A stretch of DNA of 64,000 nt, from assembly GCF_014164775.1 (NCBI RefSeq), contig NZ_JACJGB010000008.1, forward strand, positions 1-64,000. The letters are read 5' to 3'. The DNA is from Tessaracoccus sp. MC1679. Its GTDB lineage: Bacteria; Actinomycetota; Actinomycetes; Propionibacteriales; Propionibacteriaceae. A program made the position numbers and the translations under genes. Below, one piece after another: positions 17,765-26,489 of the stretch (position 1 is its first letter; each line of letters starts with the position of its first letter). A model generated the notes under the pieces. The model was not told where the DNA came from, did no database searches, and saw nothing but the letters and a program-made list of their open reading frames with translations.

Positions 17765-18110
17765 TCAGAGGGCCGACAACCGCTCGTCGAGCCGCGCCCG
17801 GACGTGCGGAGGCACCCCGAAGAGCACGTCAGTGAGGCGGCAGCCGTCGGTCCAGGCAGTCCTAGCGAAGAAGCCGTCGGCGTAGCCGGCCGAGAACCCG
17901 GCCAGCTCCTCGCGGATCGCCGCGACCGCCGCCGGCCGGTCCACCAGATCCGCCAACGTCGAGCGCACCGACAGCGACCCCGCCGCCTCGCGGAACCGCG
18001 GGTACTGCGACTCGAAACGGTGCGCACCCGAGCCCACCTCGAAGGGGTCGAGCCCAGGAAGCCGTACCTCCGCGGTCGCGTTCGCGGGCACCACGACGTC
18101 GACCACGACG
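17765..18110 (-). pseudogene. C-terminal fragment of a GH78-like alpha-L-rhamnosidase
   Basis: On the minus strand about 115 residues from VVVDVVVPANATAEVRLP onwards, with FEVGSGAHRFE, look like the closing beta domain of GH78 rhamnosidases, which cap the (alpha/alpha)6 catalytic barrel. The rest of the gene, including all catalytic residues, is missing. The frame upstream of 18110 stays open but encodes the antisense of the GH1 fragment. The family assignment rests on a short stretch, so another glycosidase or carbohydrate-binding C-terminus is possible. Confidence 0.55.
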
Positions 18111-18887
18111 CTCAACGAGCCCAACCTCCAGCACATCCTGGCCGACCTGCTGCCGGCCGAAATCTGGAAGCTGAGCGCCGCGACCCTCGACGCCGCGTCG
18201 GCCGCTGCCGGGGTGTCGCGGTACCGGGCGGGCAACGTCGCAAAGCTGGAGGAGATCGACGGCTTGGAGGACGGGTTCGAGGCGGCGCATGTCGCGGCGC
18301 GCGCCGCGATCAAGGCGGTGCGGCCCGATGTCCCGGTCGGCCTGTCGATCGCGGTGGCGGACGACGTGGCCCTGCCGGGCGGCGAGGCGCACCGCGACCG
18401 TGTGCGGGCCGCCTGCTACGGTCGCTGGATCGAGCTGGCGAAGAGCGACGACTTCGTCGGGGTGCAGAACTACGAGCAGGCGCTCTACGACGCCTCGGGG
18501 CGGGTGGCTCATGGGCCTGAGGTGGAGCTGAACGGGATGGGATCGCCGATCTCCCCCGGGTCGCTCGAGGGCGCGGTCCGCTACGTGGCCGCCGCGACGG
18601 GGGTCCCGGTGCTGGTCACCGAGCACGGCCTCTCCACCGAGGACGACGACCAGCGGTGCGCGTTCATCCCGGAGGCCCTGACCGGTCTCGACCGTGCGAT
18701 CGCCGACGGCGTCCCCGTCCTCGGGTACTGCCACTGGACGTTCCTGGACAACTTCGAGTGGGTCTCGGCCTACGGCCCGAAGTTCGGGCTCCACGCGGTG
18801 GACCGCGACACCCTGGAGCGCACCCCAAAGGAGTCGTCGCGGGTGTTCGCGGCCGAGATCGCGTCCCGCTCCGCCGTCTCCGTCTAA
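18090..18887 (+). pseudogene. GH1 beta-glucosidase remnant (C-terminal half)
   Basis: The frame reads TTLNEPN with the GH1 acid/base Glu at about 18117, and later VLVTEHGLS with the nucleophile Glu and GYCHWTFLDNFEWVSAYGPKFG, the aglycone-site signature. So both catalytic motifs are present, but the N-terminal barrel strands before the NEP motif (roughly 160 residues) are lost. The first possible start in frame is GTG 18213, which would exclude the acid/base. The gene begins inside the same 20 bases as the oppositely oriented rhamnosidase fragment. The stop codon overlaps the stop of the convergent restriction gene. Confidence 0.75.
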
Positions 18888-19699
18888 GGGCCTCGCAGAG
18901 TGGTGATCCGTGGATGGCAGACCGTCCGCGAACCCCCACCCACCGCCACCGCGCCCACCATCACCCTCGGCGCCCCCATCACGCCCATCGTCACCGACGG
19001 AATGATCAGGCCGACAGCATCGTAGGCATCCGCCTCACGGCCGAGCTTCCCGAGGAGGTCGATCAGCCAGCGGGCGGTGTCCGGCTCCTGGTCGAGCGCA
19101 CTGGACCCGAGGCTGTAGAAGAATCCGAGGGCGGCCTGCGGGTGACGAGAGCGCAGGTTCTTCGCGTCCCCGTAGCTCTCTTCAACCCGGTTCGCGGCGT
19201 TCTTCCCGAACGACGAGTCCATCCGCTTGGTGGAGATCATCAGTTCCGGACCCGTTGCCCACGAACTCATCACCACGTCGACCTGTTTGACGTAGTTCTT
19301 GCCCAGAATGTTGGCCGACGTCGATCCACCAGCGCCGCGCACATTGATCCGCTCCTGCGCGTCTGCCCGCTGTTTCGCCGGAAGCGCAGCTACGAAGCTG
19401 ACCACCTCGTCGGGGAGCACCCTGGGCGCGACGGCGCGGGGCCACACTCTGTTGGGGTCGAAACCGGCCCGACGAAGCTCGTAGGCCACCCATACATCGA
19501 GGGCCAACGCCGGTACGCCCGACTGACTCGCTGCGATGAGGTGCGCCGGCACCGCCAGCAGCTTCGCCAGCGTGGCGTAGTCCGGCTCAAACCGAACGCC
19601 GCCCGCCACGTCCACGTGCCAAGGGTTGACGTCACGAAGCGCAGCGGTGGCGACGATTCGGTCGAACAGGGCCCACGCCCTCATGCGCAGTGAACTCAC
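18884..19699 (-). CDS. Putative type II restriction endonuclease
   Basis: A 271-residue protein directly behind the adenine methyltransferase; the GTG start overlaps the methyltransferase stop (GTGA), so translation is coupled. No clear named family is recognised. A possible PD-(D/E)xK-like core is QVDVVMSSW (Asp 141) followed by ELMISTKRMD (Lys 158), preceded by the conserved-looking ILGKNYVK. The partner, size and position argue for the cognate nuclease. The stop overlaps that of the GH1 remnant, so the last 25 residues (from APRVMVGA) might be read-through into the junction rather than native sequence. Confidence 0.6.
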   Translation of the reverse strand: MSSLRMRAWALFDRIVATAALRDVNPWHVDVAGGVRFEPDYATLAKLLAVPAHLIAASQSGVPALALDVWVAYELRRAGFDPNRVWPRAVAPRVLPDEVVSFVAALPAKQRADAQERINVRGAGGSTSANILGKNYVKQVDVVMSSWATGPELMISTKRMDSSFGKNAANRVEESYGDAKNLRSRHPQAALGFFYSLGSSALDQEPDTARWLIDLLGKLGREADAYDAVGLIIPSVTMGVMGAPRVMVGAVAVGGGSRTVCHPRITTLRGP

Positions 19700-21339
19700 A
19701 GGTTTCCCTTCGTGGAGCGACTTGTGGCCCGGGTGTGCCTGCGGCGCGACAGGATGTCTCGGGCCTCCCGAATCGCGGGCAGAGCGGCGCGCTCCCCTCG
19801 TGCCACTCCCAGGAGGATGTGGTCTACGATCTGCTGCGCCTCCGTCAGCCTCCCCTGCGAGAGGATTCCGCGGAGGGTCGGCAAGGCATCCCTGAGCTGA
19901 TCGGAGTGCTGCCGGACCAGGGCCGGGGCGGGAACGAGCAACGCCGCAGCCTCCCGTGGCTCCATCTTCAGCACGCCGCCGCCGTAGGCGCGGCCAGCCG
20001 TCTCTGCCGACAGAGCAGTCACGCTGTTGAGGGCGGCTACCGCCGCCACATCGGACAGACCCTTGAGCTCCTGGCCGAGATACAGGCCGTGCACCGAGTT
20101 GACGTAGCGCAGTTGCCCAGGGTTGGCCGCCAGCTGCGGCGTCCCCTGGTTCATGTAGGTGAAGAACAGGTCCGGCGGAGCAGGGAGGGGCGTCCGCCAC
20201 CACGGCGAGCGGACACGGCACTTGTAGGCCTGGTCCACCCCGGCGGCCTCTCCCGCCGCGATGTATGCCCGCCCGGCGGAGGACGGAACATCCGGTCTGA
20301 ACATCAGCGTCTTCGCGCCTTTCCTGCCCAGATCAGCGTGCTCGGAGAGCCCGAAGGCCAAGGATCGAAGATGGCTCGACCCCGGGGGCGATACGCGGAT
20401 CGTGTCCTCCGCTGTAAGCCCGAGCTCGCGAGCCGTTGACGGACTCAGCAGGAAGTACTTGTTGTTGCCAGTGACGGCGCCCAGGCTCAGCCTCCCCCAG
20501 GCGGCCAACGGAGCGAATGTCCCCGCGCTAGTCAGTCGGTGCAGCGCCTGCGTCGCCTCGTCCGAGACCAACGCGGTTGTCCAGCGATGCCCCGGCAGCA
20601 CTTCGAGGATGGTGTCGAAGACCACACCGTGCAGATCCTCGGCCTCATCGACAATCGCGAAGCGCACCTGGTTCGTCCCGCCGCTTCCCTCTGCAAGGAG
20701 AAGGAGCGCCTCGGTCTGGACTCCGGGGAAGACCTGCCGATCGATCAGCGCAACACTGACTCGGCCGAAGCGTTGCAAGAGGAAGTCCCGGACCTCCTGC
20801 CCGTAGTTGGCGGAGAGAAGCTCGGCTGGGAGCACAAGAGCCAGGCGGCCGCCCGGGGAGAGGTAGCCCGCCGTATGGACGACGAAGGGGGCCCAGGAAC
20901 TCGCCAACCTGCTCAGGCGGACCCCTTGAGCCAGTGCTGCTGCGAGTCCGGCTGCACGAGCCTGGCCCGTGAAACCCTGGTATCTCACGTAGGGCGGATT
21001 GCCCACGACGGCGTCGAAGCCGGGGGTGGCCGTGGTCGCAAGGAAGTCGCCGACGTTGACCTGTCCGGGGTGACCACGCGCGTTCAGTAGCTCTCGCGCG
21101 TCCTCGGCCGACTCAGAATGCAGCTCGTGGGCCACCACCGGCGTGGCGCCACCGAGCGTCTGCAGACGGTGCACAGCCGCCTCGAGAATCGCGCCGTCGC
21201 CGCAGCTGGGCTCGAGGACACGGTCCGTCGGCTGCCGGATGGCCCAGCGGCACAGGAATTCCGACACTTCGGGTGGCGTGAAGAACGCGCCGCGCGCCTT
21301 GCGCGCCGCCGCGGTGTCCCTGATGGGTTCAGTGGTCAC
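19696..21339 (-). CDS. N6-adenine DNA methyltransferase of a type II R-M system
   Basis: A 547-residue SAM-dependent methylase. It has GAFFTPPEVSEFLCRWAI near residues 17-34, motif I VLEPSCGDGAIL (41-52) and catalytic motif IV NPPY at 114-117, in the gamma-class order seen in TaqI- and PstI-type enzymes. A long C-terminal target-recognition domain follows. GTG 21339 has AGGAGG eight bases upstream. It would protect host DNA from the nuclease encoded behind it. The pair is flanked by a VOC gene on one side and glycosidase debris on the other, typical of an inserted defence module. Confidence 0.85.
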   Translation of the reverse strand: MTTEPIRDTAAARKARGAFFTPPEVSEFLCRWAIRQPTDRVLEPSCGDGAILEAAVHRLQTLGGATPVVAHELHSESAEDARELLNARGHPGQVNVGDFLATTATPGFDAVVGNPPYVRYQGFTGQARAAGLAAALAQGVRLSRLASSWAPFVVHTAGYLSPGGRLALVLPAELLSANYGQEVRDFLLQRFGRVSVALIDRQVFPGVQTEALLLLAEGSGGTNQVRFAIVDEAEDLHGVVFDTILEVLPGHRWTTALVSDEATQALHRLTSAGTFAPLAAWGRLSLGAVTGNNKYFLLSPSTARELGLTAEDTIRVSPPGSSHLRSLAFGLSEHADLGRKGAKTLMFRPDVPSSAGRAYIAAGEAAGVDQAYKCRVRSPWWRTPLPAPPDLFFTYMNQGTPQLAANPGQLRYVNSVHGLYLGQELKGLSDVAAVAALNSVTALSAETAGRAYGGGVLKMEPREAAALLVPAPALVRQHSDQLRDALPTLRGILSQGRLTEAQQIVDHILLGVARGERAALPAIREARDILSRRRHTRATSRSTKGNL

Positions 21340-21454
21340 TCGGTCCTCCTGCCGCCAACCCTACAGACCACACTCTGTCGGACGACTCTGACATTTCCTG
21401 ATCCATGGTCGAAGCGGCACCCCGCGGCAGCCGGCGCGTCGCGCCGCTGTCGGC

Positions 21455-21916
21455 TCAGCCAGCGGGGTCAGGGACGTTTCCCGGGGCTCGCTCCAACTGG
21501 TGGGCCTCCATCAACTCGACCCCCAGCGGCCCCGGGTTGTAGGCGACCTCCCAGCGGACCCCGTCCGGATCGGCGAAGTACCCGCTGTATCCACCCCAGT
21601 CCCGCTGCTGTCCGAAGGAGACCGCCGAGGCTCCGGCCGAGTCCGCGTCGGCGAGCACCCGGTCCACCTCCTCGCGGCTCGGCACGTTGTGCGCCAGCGT
21701 GAACGGCACGAGCCCGTCGCCGCGGCTGATGGGCCCCACTTCGGCCTCGAACTGGTCCTCGTCCCACAGCGACAGCACGAGCGTCGGCGACAGTCGCACC
21801 ATCACGATGCCGTCGGCTTCGAAGGCGGGAGCCCACCCCAGTCCGTCGATGTAGAAGCGTCGGGCGGCCGCGACGTCGGTCACGGCGAGGGTGATGAAGT
21901 TCACACGGGCATCCAT
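21455..21916 (-). CDS. VOC-family (glyoxalase/bleomycin resistance fold) protein
   Basis: A 153-residue protein with the paired beta-alpha-beta-beta-beta modules of the vicinal oxygen chelate fold: NFITLAVTDVAAARRFYID at the N-terminus and GYSGYFADPDGVRWEVAYNP near the end. Such proteins are metal-dependent isomerases, dioxygenases or antibiotic-binding proteins, and this one has no specific signature. It is divergent from the P450 gene, with a 13-base inverted repeat between them, so the two may respond to the same signal. Confidence 0.85.
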   Translation of the reverse strand: MDARVNFITLAVTDVAAARRFYIDGLGWAPAFEADGIVMVRLSPTLVLSLWDEDQFEAEVGPISRGDGLVPFTLAHNVPSREEVDRVLADADSAGASAVSFGQQRDWGGYSGYFADPDGVRWEVAYNPGPLGVELMEAHQLERAPGNVPDPAG

Positions 21917-21932
21917 GCCCCGACGCTAGACC

Positions 21933-21984
21933 AGAATCGGTCGCTCCCTGGGTGGGTAGACCAACCCAAATAGCGACCGATTCT
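21933..21984. promoter_or_regulatory. 13-bp inverted repeat between VOC and P450 genes
   Basis: AGAATCGGTCGCT (21933-21945) and AGCGACCGATTCT (21972-21984) are perfect reverse complements with a 26-base spacer. The site occupies nearly all of the divergent intergenic region, so a bound regulator would affect both promoters. No regulator gene lies next to it. Confidence 0.65.
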
Positions 21985-22008
21985 TCGGCAGCCCCCTAGC
22001 CTGGAGAC

Positions 22009-23205
22009 ATGAGCGCCGAGGCCGCCTGCCGCCGCATCTCCGTCAAGCCTGGGGAGGCCGACTCCCCGCGGGTCGAGCACGCCGACGGAGTGTGGCGGAT
22101 CCGCTCCACCGAGGCCGTCCGGCAGATCCTCCGGGAGCGCGACGCCACCGCCCAGGCCGGGTTCAACTCCGAGGCCATCCCGGACGGCACCATGGCCAAC
22201 GAACCCATCCTGTTCATGGACGGGGCACCCCATCGACTCCAGCGCAGCAAGATCGCCCGCTACTTCGCACCAAAGACTGTGGCGGACAGATACCGCGAGC
22301 TGATGGAGTCGCGGGCCGACGCCCTCGTCGCGGAGATGGTCACCAAGGGTGGAGCAAGGCTCGACGACGTGTCGCTGCGGTACTCGACGGAGGTCGCGGC
22401 CAAGGTGATCGGCCTCACCAACTCCAACCTCACCCGCATGGCGCATCGCCTGGAGCGTCTGTTCGACCAGCCGTCCTTCGACCCGGCCTCGGCTGAGCCG
22501 GAGGGTCGCGTCGCGAGCACCGTGCGCCAGCTCCGCGGGAGCATCCCGATGTTGTGGTTCTACCTCTGGGACGTGCGCCCCGCCATCCGCGAACGCCGCA
22601 AGTCGCCGCAGGAGGACGTGATCAGCCACCTCCTCACGGAGGGCTACGCCGTCCCCGCCATCCTCATCGAGTGCGTCACCTACGGCGCCGCCGGCATGGC
22701 CACCACCCGCGAGTTCATCTCCATGGCCGCCCTCCACCTGCTGCGCGACGACGCCCTCCGCGCGCGCTACGTCGTCGCGGGCGAGGCCGAGCGGTACGCC
22801 ATTCTCCATGAGATCCTGCGGCTCGAGCCCATCGTCGGGCATCTGTATAGGCGCGCGCAGCACGAGTTCACCTTCACCGACGGGGACCATACCCACACGG
22901 TGGCCGCGGGCGACCTGCTGGACCTGTTCGTCCGTCAGGCCAACGCCGATCCCGCGACCGTCGGCGAGGCGCCGCTCGGCCTGTGCCCGGCCCGGCCGCT
23001 CCCCCGCGGCATCGGCCCGGAGGTGATGAGCTTCGGCGACGGCGCCCACAAATGCCCCGGCAACGCGCTGGCCATCCAGGAGTCCGACATCCTGCTCACC
23101 CGGTTGTTCGCGCACCCGGTGCGGTTGGTTCGGGAGCCGCACCTCGGCTGGGACGACATCATCTCCGGCTACGCGCTGCGCGACGTGGCGGTCGCCGTCG
23201 GCTGA
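22009..23205 (+). CDS. Cytochrome P450
   Basis: A 398-residue soluble P450. The heme ligand loop is FGDGAHKCPGNALA with Cys 349; the K-helix ExxR is in HEILRLEP; the I-helix has GAAGMATTRE in place of the more common AGxDTT, which may alter proton delivery. The N-terminus has no membrane anchor, as in bacterial class I enzymes. No ferredoxin or reductase gene is nearby. The neighbouring convergent DoxX-like gene and divergent VOC gene do not define a substrate. Confidence 0.92.
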   Translation: MSAEAACRRISVKPGEADSPRVEHADGVWRIRSTEAVRQILRERDATAQAGFNSEAIPDGTMANEPILFMDGAPHRLQRSKIARYFAPKTVADRYRELMESRADALVAEMVTKGGARLDDVSLRYSTEVAAKVIGLTNSNLTRMAHRLERLFDQPSFDPASAEPEGRVASTVRQLRGSIPMLWFYLWDVRPAIRERRKSPQEDVISHLLTEGYAVPAILIECVTYGAAGMATTREFISMAALHLLRDDALRARYVVAGEAERYAILHEILRLEPIVGHLYRRAQHEFTFTDGDHTHTVAAGDLLDLFVRQANADPATVGEAPLGLCPARPLPRGIGPEVMSFGDGAHKCPGNALAIQESDILLTRLFAHPVRLVREPHLGWDDIISGYALRDVAVAVG

Positions 23206-23215
23206 CCCGTCCGCC

Positions 23216-23686
23216 TCAGGGCTGCTCGGGCAACGACCGCGGGCTGCGGCTCCGCCACGCCCTCCAGGCGCCGGTGGACCACAGGGCCCAGGCCACCAGC
23301 AGCGGCTGGAAGAAGAGGCGCACCAGGCGGGCGTTGTCGCTGGTGAGGCCGAACGCGTCGGTGCCCGTCACGTACTGCGAGATGTTGCCCGGGAAGATCG
23401 CGACGAAGAACGCCGCCGTCGTCCATCCCACCGCGGGCCGTAGGCGGCGCGGCGCCAGGATGAGCGCGGCCCCGAGGCCCACCTCGACCACACCGGAGGC
23501 GACCACCACGAAGTCCGGGTCCAGCGGGAGCCACGGCGGCACCTGGGCCTGAAACTCCTCCCGCAGCGTGGTGAGGTGACCGATCCCCGCACCGACCAGA
23601 GCACCCCCGAGCAGGAGCCGCCCCGCGGTCCTGAGCAGGCCGGAACTGTGGTCGGTGGAGGGAGCGGCTGCGCGCTTGGCTGACAT
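23216..23686 (-). CDS. DoxX-like membrane protein
   Basis: A 156-residue protein with four hydrophobic helices: AGRLLLGGALVGAGIGHLT, FVVVASGVVEVGLGAALIL, GWTTAAFFVAIFPGNIS and the C-terminal LLVAWALW. The layout and the GIGHL and FPGNISQY motifs fit DoxX/DUF-type quinone-linked membrane proteins. I start it at ATG 23686 after a short charged tail. It converges on the P450 gene with only 10 bases between the stops. Confidence 0.7.
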   Translation of the reverse strand: MSAKRAAAPSTDHSSGLLRTAGRLLLGGALVGAGIGHLTTLREEFQAQVPPWLPLDPDFVVVASGVVEVGLGAALILAPRRLRPAVGWTTAAFFVAIFPGNISQYVTGTDAFGLTSDNARLVRLFFQPLLVAWALWSTGAWRAWRSRSPRSLPEQP

Positions 23687-23719
23687 TTCTCGAGTATCCC
23701 GCACAACTAGAGTTGGCCC

Positions 23720-24196
23720 GTGACTAGCCTCTACGAATTCTCCGCGTCCACCCTCTCGGGCCGGGAGCAGTCTCTGTCCGAGTACCGGGGCAACCTCGTC
23801 CTTGTGGTCAACACAGCCTCCAAGTGCGGTTTCACCCCTCAGTTCGCCGGCCTGGAGACGCTCCACTCGACCCACTCGGGGGATGGCCTCGCTGTACTCG
23901 GCTTCCCCTGCGACCAGTTCGCCGATCAGGAGTTCGACGACGCCGCCCAGATCGCCGAGTTCTGCTCACTCAACTACGGAGTGACCTTCCCGATGTTCGG
24001 CAAGGTCGACGTCAACGGTGACGACGCGCACCCCCTGTTCGCGTGGCTGCGGGCGGAGGCCCCCGGCCCGCTCGGCGATGCCATCGAGTGGAACTTCACG
24101 AAGTTCCTGGTCGACCGAGAGGGTCGCGTCGTGCGCCGCTACGCCCCCAAGGTCGAGCCGTCGGCGATCGAGGCCGACATCGTGGCTCTCCTGTGA
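23720..24196 (+). CDS. Glutathione peroxidase family thiol peroxidase
   Basis: A 158-residue thioredoxin-fold peroxidase. The active-site signature NTASKCGFTPQF carries the peroxidatic Cys, with the conserved Gln in GFPCDQF and Trp-Asn in WNFTKFLVD. It has Cys rather than selenocysteine, so thioredoxin is the likely reductant. The second conserved Cys in GFPCDQ may be resolving. GTG start; the stop overlaps the next start (GTGA). Confidence 0.92.
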   Translation: MTSLYEFSASTLSGREQSLSEYRGNLVLVVNTASKCGFTPQFAGLETLHSTHSGDGLAVLGFPCDQFADQEFDDAAQIAEFCSLNYGVTFPMFGKVDVNGDDAHPLFAWLRAEAPGPLGDAIEWNFTKFLVDREGRVVRRYAPKVEPSAIEADIVALL

Positions 24197-25067
24197 CCAG
24201 CTCCGCGGCTGACCGCACGGCACTGATCGCGCTGCCGCTTGTCGTGCTGATCGGGGCGGTCGTGGCGCTGGCGGGCAGCCAGGGCGGTGCCACCGTCGCT
24301 GGATTCCCTGTCTTCGCCATGGCGGTGGCGGCCGCGTTCGTGATCCAGTGGGTGGTGTTCGTTCCTTCGTTCGCGGCGCAGACCGAGGCTTCTTCGACCT
24401 GACCGGCAGCCTGACCTACATCTCGATCACCGTGGCGATCGTGCTCCTCACCCCTAGCGTCGACGCCCGGGCCGTGCTGCTGGCTTCCCTGGTGCTCGTC
24501 TGGGCCGCGCGGCTCGGCACCTTCCTGGTCCGGCGCGTCCACAGGGCCGGCAAGGACGACCGCTTCGACGAACTCAAGCCGTCGGTGGTCCGGTTCCTCA
24601 ACGTGTGGACGCTCCAGGGCCTGTGGGTGACGCTCACCGCAGCCGCCGCCTGGGTGTCCATCACCTCGGCCGCCCGGGTCGGGCTGGACCTATTCGCCCT
24701 GGTCGGGTTCGTGGTCTGGGCCGTGGGCTTCGGGATCGAGATCGTGGCGGATCTGCAGAAGAGCCGCTTCAACGCCGACCCGGCCCACAAGGGCAGATTC
24801 ATCTCCACCGGCCTGTGGGGACGGTCGCGGCACCCGAACTACTTCGGCGAAATCGTGCTCTGGACCGGGGTCGCGATCATCGCTCTGCCCACGCTCGACG
24901 GCTGGCAGTGGGTCGCGCTCATCTCCCCCCTCTTCGTGGCACTTCTGCTCACCAAGGTGAGCGGCGTCCCGCTGCTGGAAAAGAAGGCCGACAGCAAATG
25001 GGGCGGACAGCCCGATTACGAGGCGTACAAGGCGAGCACCCCCGTCCTCTTTCCCAAGCTGCGGTGA
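24193..25067 (+). pseudogene. DUF1295 (steroid 5-alpha reductase-like) membrane protein, frameshifted
   Basis: From GTG 24193 (overlapping the peroxidase stop) one frame encodes two membrane helices ending FVIQWVVFVPSFAAQTE. At about 24389 the homology moves to another frame, which continues FFDLTGSLTYISIT and then the full DUF1295 domain with GRSRHPNYFGEI and a C-terminal GGQPDYEAYKASTPVLFP. One missing base in the codon after QTE would restore TERFFDL. If the break is real, an ATG at 24348 might still start a shortened protein. It would act in the membrane, possibly as an NADPH-dependent reductase. Confidence 0.8.
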
Positions 25068-25080
25068 GCGCGACGACCCC

Positions 25081-25917
25081 ATGAACGGCGGCTACTACGG
25101 GCTGCCGTACTGTGCGACCGTGATCACTCAGCGCCAGCCCCTCCCCCTCCTCGCCTGGTCCGTGGTGATCTCAATCCTCGTCACCGTCGCCAGCGTCTCC
25201 GGGCTGCTCCTTCCGTGGGTGTATGCCCAGGAGACGGCCAACTGGGCGCTGCAGGCCCGGGGTCAGGACGTCGGCAACCTGCTGGCGGTGGTGGCCCTGA
25301 TCGCCTCGGCGGTCCGGTTCCGCGCGGGTTCGCTCCGCGCCGGGTTGGTCTGGCTCGGGACGCTGCTGTACCTGATCTACGCCTACATCGTCTACGCCAT
25401 GGCGGTGCACCTCAACGCGTTGTTCCTCGTCTACGTGGCGGTCCTCGGCCTCAGCACCTACGCCGTCGCGTTCACGGCACCCGCCCTCATCGCCCGCGAC
25501 ACGAGCTTCCCCGACGGTGGACGACGCACGCTCGGGGCCTGGACCATGATCGGCACCGGCACCCTCTTCGCCCTGCTGTGGCTCAGCGAGCTGGTCCCGG
25601 CTCTGCTCACGGGCGAGGTGCCGGCGAGCCTTGCCGAGGCGGGCCTGTGGGTGAACCCCATCCACGTGATCGACCTCGCCGTGGTGCTGCCCGGATTCAT
25701 CCTCGCGGGCGTGGCGGCGCTGCAGGGCCGCCGTCACGGCCTGTTCTGGCTCGCGCCATGGCTCGCGTTCTCCGTGCTGATGGGTGCCAGCATTGTCGCG
25801 GCGATGCTGCTGATCACCGCGGCCGGATACCCCGGCACCCTGCCGCCCACGGTGATGGTGTCCATCGTGGTGGCCGCCAGCGCGGTCGCGCTCTGGCGCT
25901 ACCTGCGCGCCATGTGA
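25081..25917 (+). CDS. Hypothetical polytopic membrane protein
   Basis: A 278-residue protein with about seven hydrophobic segments (LLAWSVVISILVTVASVSGL, LLYLIYAYIVYAMAVHLNAL, FALLWLSELVPALL and others). The first 12 residues from ATG 25081 look unlike a coding N-terminus, and GTG 25120 may be the true start. No family motif is recognised. It follows the DUF1295 gene by 13 bases and may be co-transcribed. Confidence 0.65.
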   Translation: MNGGYYGLPYCATVITQRQPLPLLAWSVVISILVTVASVSGLLLPWVYAQETANWALQARGQDVGNLLAVVALIASAVRFRAGSLRAGLVWLGTLLYLIYAYIVYAMAVHLNALFLVYVAVLGLSTYAVAFTAPALIARDTSFPDGGRRTLGAWTMIGTGTLFALLWLSELVPALLTGEVPASLAEAGLWVNPIHVIDLAVVLPGFILAGVAALQGRRHGLFWLAPWLAFSVLMGASIVAAMLLITAAGYPGTLPPTVMVSIVVAASAVALWRYLRAM

Positions 25918-26051
25918 CCTCCAAGTTGCACGACGGAGCCAATGTCGCGCCTGGCCTGCACGGATGATCGCCATGCCTATCGAAGGCGCCGGTGCGCGTG
26001 CCAGACTCGGGCGAGCAGGCCGTCGGACGGGCGGCCGAACAGGAGGACAAC

Positions 26052-26429
26052 ATGCCGCACGGAGACATCACCCACATCGACATCCCGGTGACGGACCTCG
26101 ACCAGGCTCAGCGCTTCTACAGCGATCTGTTCGGCTGGCAGATCGCGGAGCTGCCCGGCTTCGAGGGCTACCCCATGTGGCAGGCCCCCAACAAGATCAG
26201 CGGCGGAGGACTGGCGCCACGCAGTGAGGGATTCACGCAGCCGCGGTCCTACGTCGAGGTGGACTCGATCGACGAGGCCCTCGCCAAGGCAGAGGAGAAC
26301 GGCGGCCGCGTGCTGATGGCCAAGGCGCCGATCAGCGAGACCAGCTGGTGGGCAATCTTCGAGGACCCCTTCGGTAACCACGTCGGCCTGTACGAGGGGA
26401 TGACCGACACCCAGGCCCCGGAAGCCTAG
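26052..26429 (+). CDS. VOC-family protein
   Basis: A 125-residue single-domain VOC protein: THIDIPVTDLDQAQRFYSDL at the start, FGWQIAEL, and SWWAIFEDPFGNHVGLYEG at the end, the pattern of glyoxalase-like proteins from actinobacteria. AGGAGG lies 11 bases before the ATG. It stands alone; the repeat element begins about 60 bases after it. Confidence 0.88.
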   Translation: MPHGDITHIDIPVTDLDQAQRFYSDLFGWQIAELPGFEGYPMWQAPNKISGGGLAPRSEGFTQPRSYVEVDSIDEALAKAEENGGRVLMAKAPISETSWWAIFEDPFGNHVGLYEGMTDTQAPEA

Positions 26430-26489
26430 GGGTCCTCTCTTCCGGTCCACCAGCTCGGGGATTGGTCAAGACTGCTTGTCAACTCAGTT

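Noticed and set aside
18213-18887. Functional short GH1 enzyme starting at GTG 18213
   Set aside because: It would lack the NEP acid/base and most of the barrel.
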